DNA of 64,000 bases from Glandiceps talaboti (lineage: Eukaryota > Hemichordata > Enteropneusta > Spengelidae), in the NCBI RefSeq assembly GCF_964340395.1, contig NC_135554.1, positions 23,074,592-23,138,591 on the forward strand, written 5' to 3'. Position numbers and translations under genes: made by a program. Below the pieces are notes generated by a model, which saw nothing but the letters and a program-made list of their open reading frames with translations, was not told where the DNA came from and searched no databases. This document shows positions 63,301 to 64,000 of the stretch, piece after piece (the stretch's first letter is position 1; the number at the start of each line of letters is the position of its first letter).

Positions 63301-63568
63301 CATTGCTACAACTTGAAATATGAGGGAAACTAGTCGCTAATTTAGCGACGGGATAGTAGTATATTATCAGTGGAGCACTTCTTAGACTGAATTCTAATGA
63401 CCCACAGCAAATATTTTATTGAAAGACATTTGTAATGCCTAAAGTTGGATTGTTTCAAAAGAAAAGAAAAAAAGAATGTCAATGAAAAATACTATTTACC
63501 TTCAATATCACACCTTTTGGACAGGGTTCCTTGTAATGTATCAACAACAGCTTGTAGCTTTTGAACAT
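49411..63568 (-). CDS. C-terminal part of an unidentified coiled-coil protein (six exons, 5' end off the window)
   Basis: Six exons (63500-63568, 57841-57905, 55007-55109, 53321-53448, 52213-52308, 49411-49530) have canonical GT/AG borders. Their phases agree at every junction, and they encode 192 complete residues up to a TAA stop. The product is almost wholly alpha-helical in appearance: rich in Glu, Lys, Gln and Leu, with heptad-like Leu/Val/Ile spacing, few Pro or Gly, and a basic C-terminal tail TKRRKF that could act as a nuclear localisation signal. I do not recognise the family. Long coiled coils of kinetochore, centrosome or nuclear scaffold proteins look alike at this level. The whole region is strongly CpG-depleted, as in broadly expressed, body-methylated invertebrate genes. 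Confidence 0.85.
49571..49620. repeat. (TG)n microsatellite
   Basis: About 25 TG units preceded by a short AT run, just upstream of the last coiled-coil exon. Confidence 0.97.
49925..49965 (+). repeat. B-box-containing SINE fragment
   Basis: GGGTTTCAATCCCGGGTTC at 49932-49950 fits the polymerase III B-box, and the fragment matches the one at 29938-29973 on the other strand. No convincing A-box upstream. Confidence 0.5.
51379..51421 (+). ncRNA. Degenerate hammerhead-like fold, possible Penelope-type retroelement remnant
   Basis: CTTGATAAA, a perfect 6-bp hairpin GGTGTG/CACACC with a CTAG-containing loop, then GAAAC, resembles the hammerhead ribozyme core CUGANGA, stem II, GAAA. Flanking CTTGATA and TATCAAG also pair. 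The core is mutated at conserved positions, so activity is unlikely. Short TA arrays flank it on both sides. Hammerhead motifs are known from Penelope-like elements; membership here is inference. Confidence 0.3.
51857..52048. mobile_element. Imperfect foldback element
   Basis: Arms of about 75 bases (51857-51930 and about 51975-52048) are inverted copies at roughly 80-85% identity, with a perfect core AAGTGTAAAAGTATACTGTT. No coding capacity. Confidence 0.75.
52213..52308 (-). CDS. Coiled-coil gene exon e
   Basis: 96 bases, 32 codons, phase 0 at both ends: YDAKVLSLRKQNQKTAQQ then KGQANAANHEIFRK. The acceptor is TATCTTGATAG and the donor is AAG/GTAATA. It retains three CpGs within an otherwise CpG-free neighbourhood, consistent with purifying selection on codons. 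Confidence 0.85.
52309..55006 (-). other. Coiled-coil gene introns around exon d (52309-53320 and 53449-55006)
   Basis: Two introns, CpG-poor, with no simple array. At 53890-53955 there is a fragment similar to the repeat units at 41.6-42.1 kb. The pair 52857-52905 and 53212-53252 shares a near-identical GTTACTGCAGTCAG stretch of about 40 bases. An 88-codon minus-strand frame at 53962-54228 has no recognisable domain. Confidence 0.7.
53321..53448 (-). CDS. Coiled-coil gene exon d
   Basis: 128 bases. It completes Ala from the split codon and continues KQKVAVVEERLQNKDQQ, VTEVLNQLTSLKKEK and HDELMKIRLE. The acceptor is TTTTTTTAAG and the donor is GAG/GTACAA. This is the clearest coiled-coil stretch, with regular Val/Leu heptads. 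Confidence 0.87.
55007..55109 (-). CDS. Coiled-coil gene exon c
   Basis: 103 bases encoding EHETAMCEARDELQILQ, ENNKVEIERVQEAERKQ and one base of a split codon. The acceptor is TTCTCTAACAG and the donor is CAGG/GTAAGG. Strongly charged, with heptad-like Leu/Ile/Val positions. Confidence 0.85.
55382..55430. repeat. (CA)n microsatellite
   Basis: About 24 CA units. Confidence 0.97.
57234..57452. repeat. (ATAC)n array with ATGC variants
   Basis: Blocks of ATAC broken by CATGCATG units and by AGTAAGACATGCC and CAGCAAGACATAC, which look like repeats of a short non-array unit. Confidence 0.95.
57841..57905 (-). CDS. Coiled-coil gene exon b
   Basis: 65 bases encoding ENSQLKKKLADYEDKLIQ then IKQ, ending in phase 0 at CAG/GTTAGA. 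The acceptor is TTCTTCCAACCAG. Amphipathic helical composition. The 5.6 kb intron before it could hide a small skipped exon, but phases match directly. Confidence 0.78.
58036..58308. mobile_element. Foldback/MITE-like element, copy 2
   Basis: Homologous to 23848-24107 over its length. Terminal inverted repeats ATTATTCCCTAATATT and GAGAATAAC close it. The centre is a near-perfect hairpin of GTGACCTAAGGG and CCTTAGGTCAC with inner GTCACTA/TAGTGAC. CpGs of copy 1 mostly appear here as TpG or CpA. Confidence 0.7.
59661..60193. mobile_element. Element bounded by ATTAGGCCTAATA repeats, with inner inverted repeats
   Basis: TTTTTATTAGGCCTAATA flanks the segment in direct orientation (59661-59678 and 60176-60193). 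Inside, GGTTCCAGTTAC (59842-59853) and GTAACTGGAACC (60155-60166) are inverted. A third AGGCCTAATA occurs near 59767. No coding sequence. Confidence 0.5.
62465..62810 (+). mobile_element. tRNA-derived SINE
   Basis: A B-box-like GGTTGCAGGTTCTAGCCTC (62479-62497) is followed by a central stretch with CAGTCAACCCAGCTGTATAA and GGGGTTGCAATGTGAATGC. The tail is GGTGCTTTATAATTTATA, then a TATTATTTTATTTT run. Head, conserved-looking body and AT tail are the SINE layout. The A-box is poorly preserved, so the head is truncated or decayed. The central part may belong to a shared metazoan SINE domain, a recollection rather than a comparison. Confidence 0.65.
62889..62901. repeat. Poly-C run
   Basis: 13 C. 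A second run of 12 C is at 29257-29268. Confidence 0.98.
63040..63258 (-). mobile_element. tRNA-derived SINE with a Leu/Ser-type head
   Basis: On the minus strand the head reads GTGGCCGGGTGGTTAAACC, a good A-box of Leu/Ser tRNA type, then GGGTTCATGCCTGGGA as B-box about 45 bases later. A body follows leftwards. The anticodon region does not fold as a functional tRNA, so this is a retroposon head rather than a tRNA gene. Confidence 0.65.
63500..63568 (-). CDS. Coiled-coil gene exon a (first in window)
   Basis: 69 bases encoding VQKLQAVVDTLQGTLSKR then CDIE, with split codons at both ends (two bases at the start, one at the end). The acceptor is CTTTTATAG and the donor is GAAG/GTAAAT. The hydrophobic spacing Val-Leu-Val-Leu-Leu fits a coiled coil. 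The phase-1 end joins the next exon to give Glu-Glu-Asn. Confidence 0.75.
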
Positions 63569-64000
63569 CTATAAAAGTAAAAAGAGTCAAAATAAAAATA
63601 AGGAAATGGAGATTAATAACACAGCTCCAGGATATAGAGGAGCCTTTCTTGTCAACTACTATGAAAATGTAAACTTCTTACTTTGTAAATATACCATGTA
63701 TAGTGTGATGATTGAGTCACTGACGACACAGAAGATCATCTTTCCTGTTCCCATGTGTTTCTAACACTGTAAATGTAACCACAGTTGCAGTGAAAGAAAT
63801 CACTTATTTCTACATTTCATTTGAAAAGAATAGTGTGTTATTCAAGCCAATGGCATTGTAATGTTGGCATTTTATAGAAGACAAAGGTTGTTCACATGTG
63901 GAACTGTGAAGGTACATGTATAAATAATACACAATATATCCAGAAGATATCAGGTTGATCCACATAAAGGAAAATGTAGCTCCAGAAACAAGATATAGAA
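63569..64000 (-). other. Upstream intron of the coiled-coil gene, to the window edge
   Basis: No further exon with a matching phase could be found. The split first codon of exon a shows that coding sequence continues to the right of the window. Confidence 0.6.

Larger units (their letters stand above)
57906..63499 (-). other. Coiled-coil gene intron between exons a and b
   Basis: 5.6 kb, with very few CpGs. It carries a foldback element copy (58036-58308), an AGGCCT-bounded element (59661-60193) and two tRNA-derived SINEs (about 62465-62810 and 63040-63258). Sequence at 60.2-62.4 kb shows nothing I can name. Phase would allow, but does not require, further small exons here. Confidence 0.7.

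Overview
The window is animal nuclear DNA. It is AT-rich, its genes are split into short exons by long introns with GT/AG borders, and it is full of microsatellites and SINE-like or foldback repeats. There is no bacterial-type coding organisation. Nearly all longer open reading frames are chance or read through simple repeats. Mosaic CpG depletion, molluscan/invertebrate-style repeats with ACGG arrays, and the tetranucleotide arrays suggest an invertebrate, plausibly a marine lophotrochozoan or a basal deuterostome. The species cannot be fixed from the sequence alone.

Two genes can be supported, both on the minus strand. (1) From about 37,990 leftwards past base 1 lies the 5' part of a Cys-loop receptor subunit of the nicotinic acetylcholine receptor type. 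Five exons join in phase: signal peptide (37,943-37,990), linker (12,978-13,026), and exons of 146, 45 and 110 bases (9,995-10,140; 4,995-5,039; 2,437-2,546). The last three lengths are the ones I recall as classic for nicotinic receptor genes. They encode the N-terminal helix, the loop D Trp and the loop A WxPDxxxY segment. The Cys-loop, transmembrane helices and C terminus lie beyond the left edge. Intron 1 is about 25 kb and holds most of the repeats. (2) From 63,568 down to a stop at 49,411 lie the last six exons of a gene for a long coiled-coil protein with a basic KRRK tail. All exon phases agree. I do not recognise the family.

Layout: 1-38 kb, receptor gene with repeat-rich introns; 38.0-38.24 kb, a CpG-rich promoter-like stretch; 38.3-48.9 kb, intergenic and repeat-rich; 48.9-64 kb, the coiled-coil gene. 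CpG dinucleotides are nearly absent from the last block (about 1-4 per 600 bases, against 10-20 in blocks sampled to the left). This fits germline gene-body methylation of the coiled-coil gene but not of the receptor gene. A repeat family with one copy in each domain shows the expected CpG to TpG/CpA decay in the right-hand copy.

Other notable structures are two perfect long inverted repeats (182-bp and 90-bp arms), a degraded third one, a degenerate hammerhead-like fold, three tRNA-derived SINE families, terminal-inverted-repeat elements, and an unusually dense set of ATAC tetranucleotide arrays. No tRNA or rRNA gene, CRISPR array or intact transposase was found.
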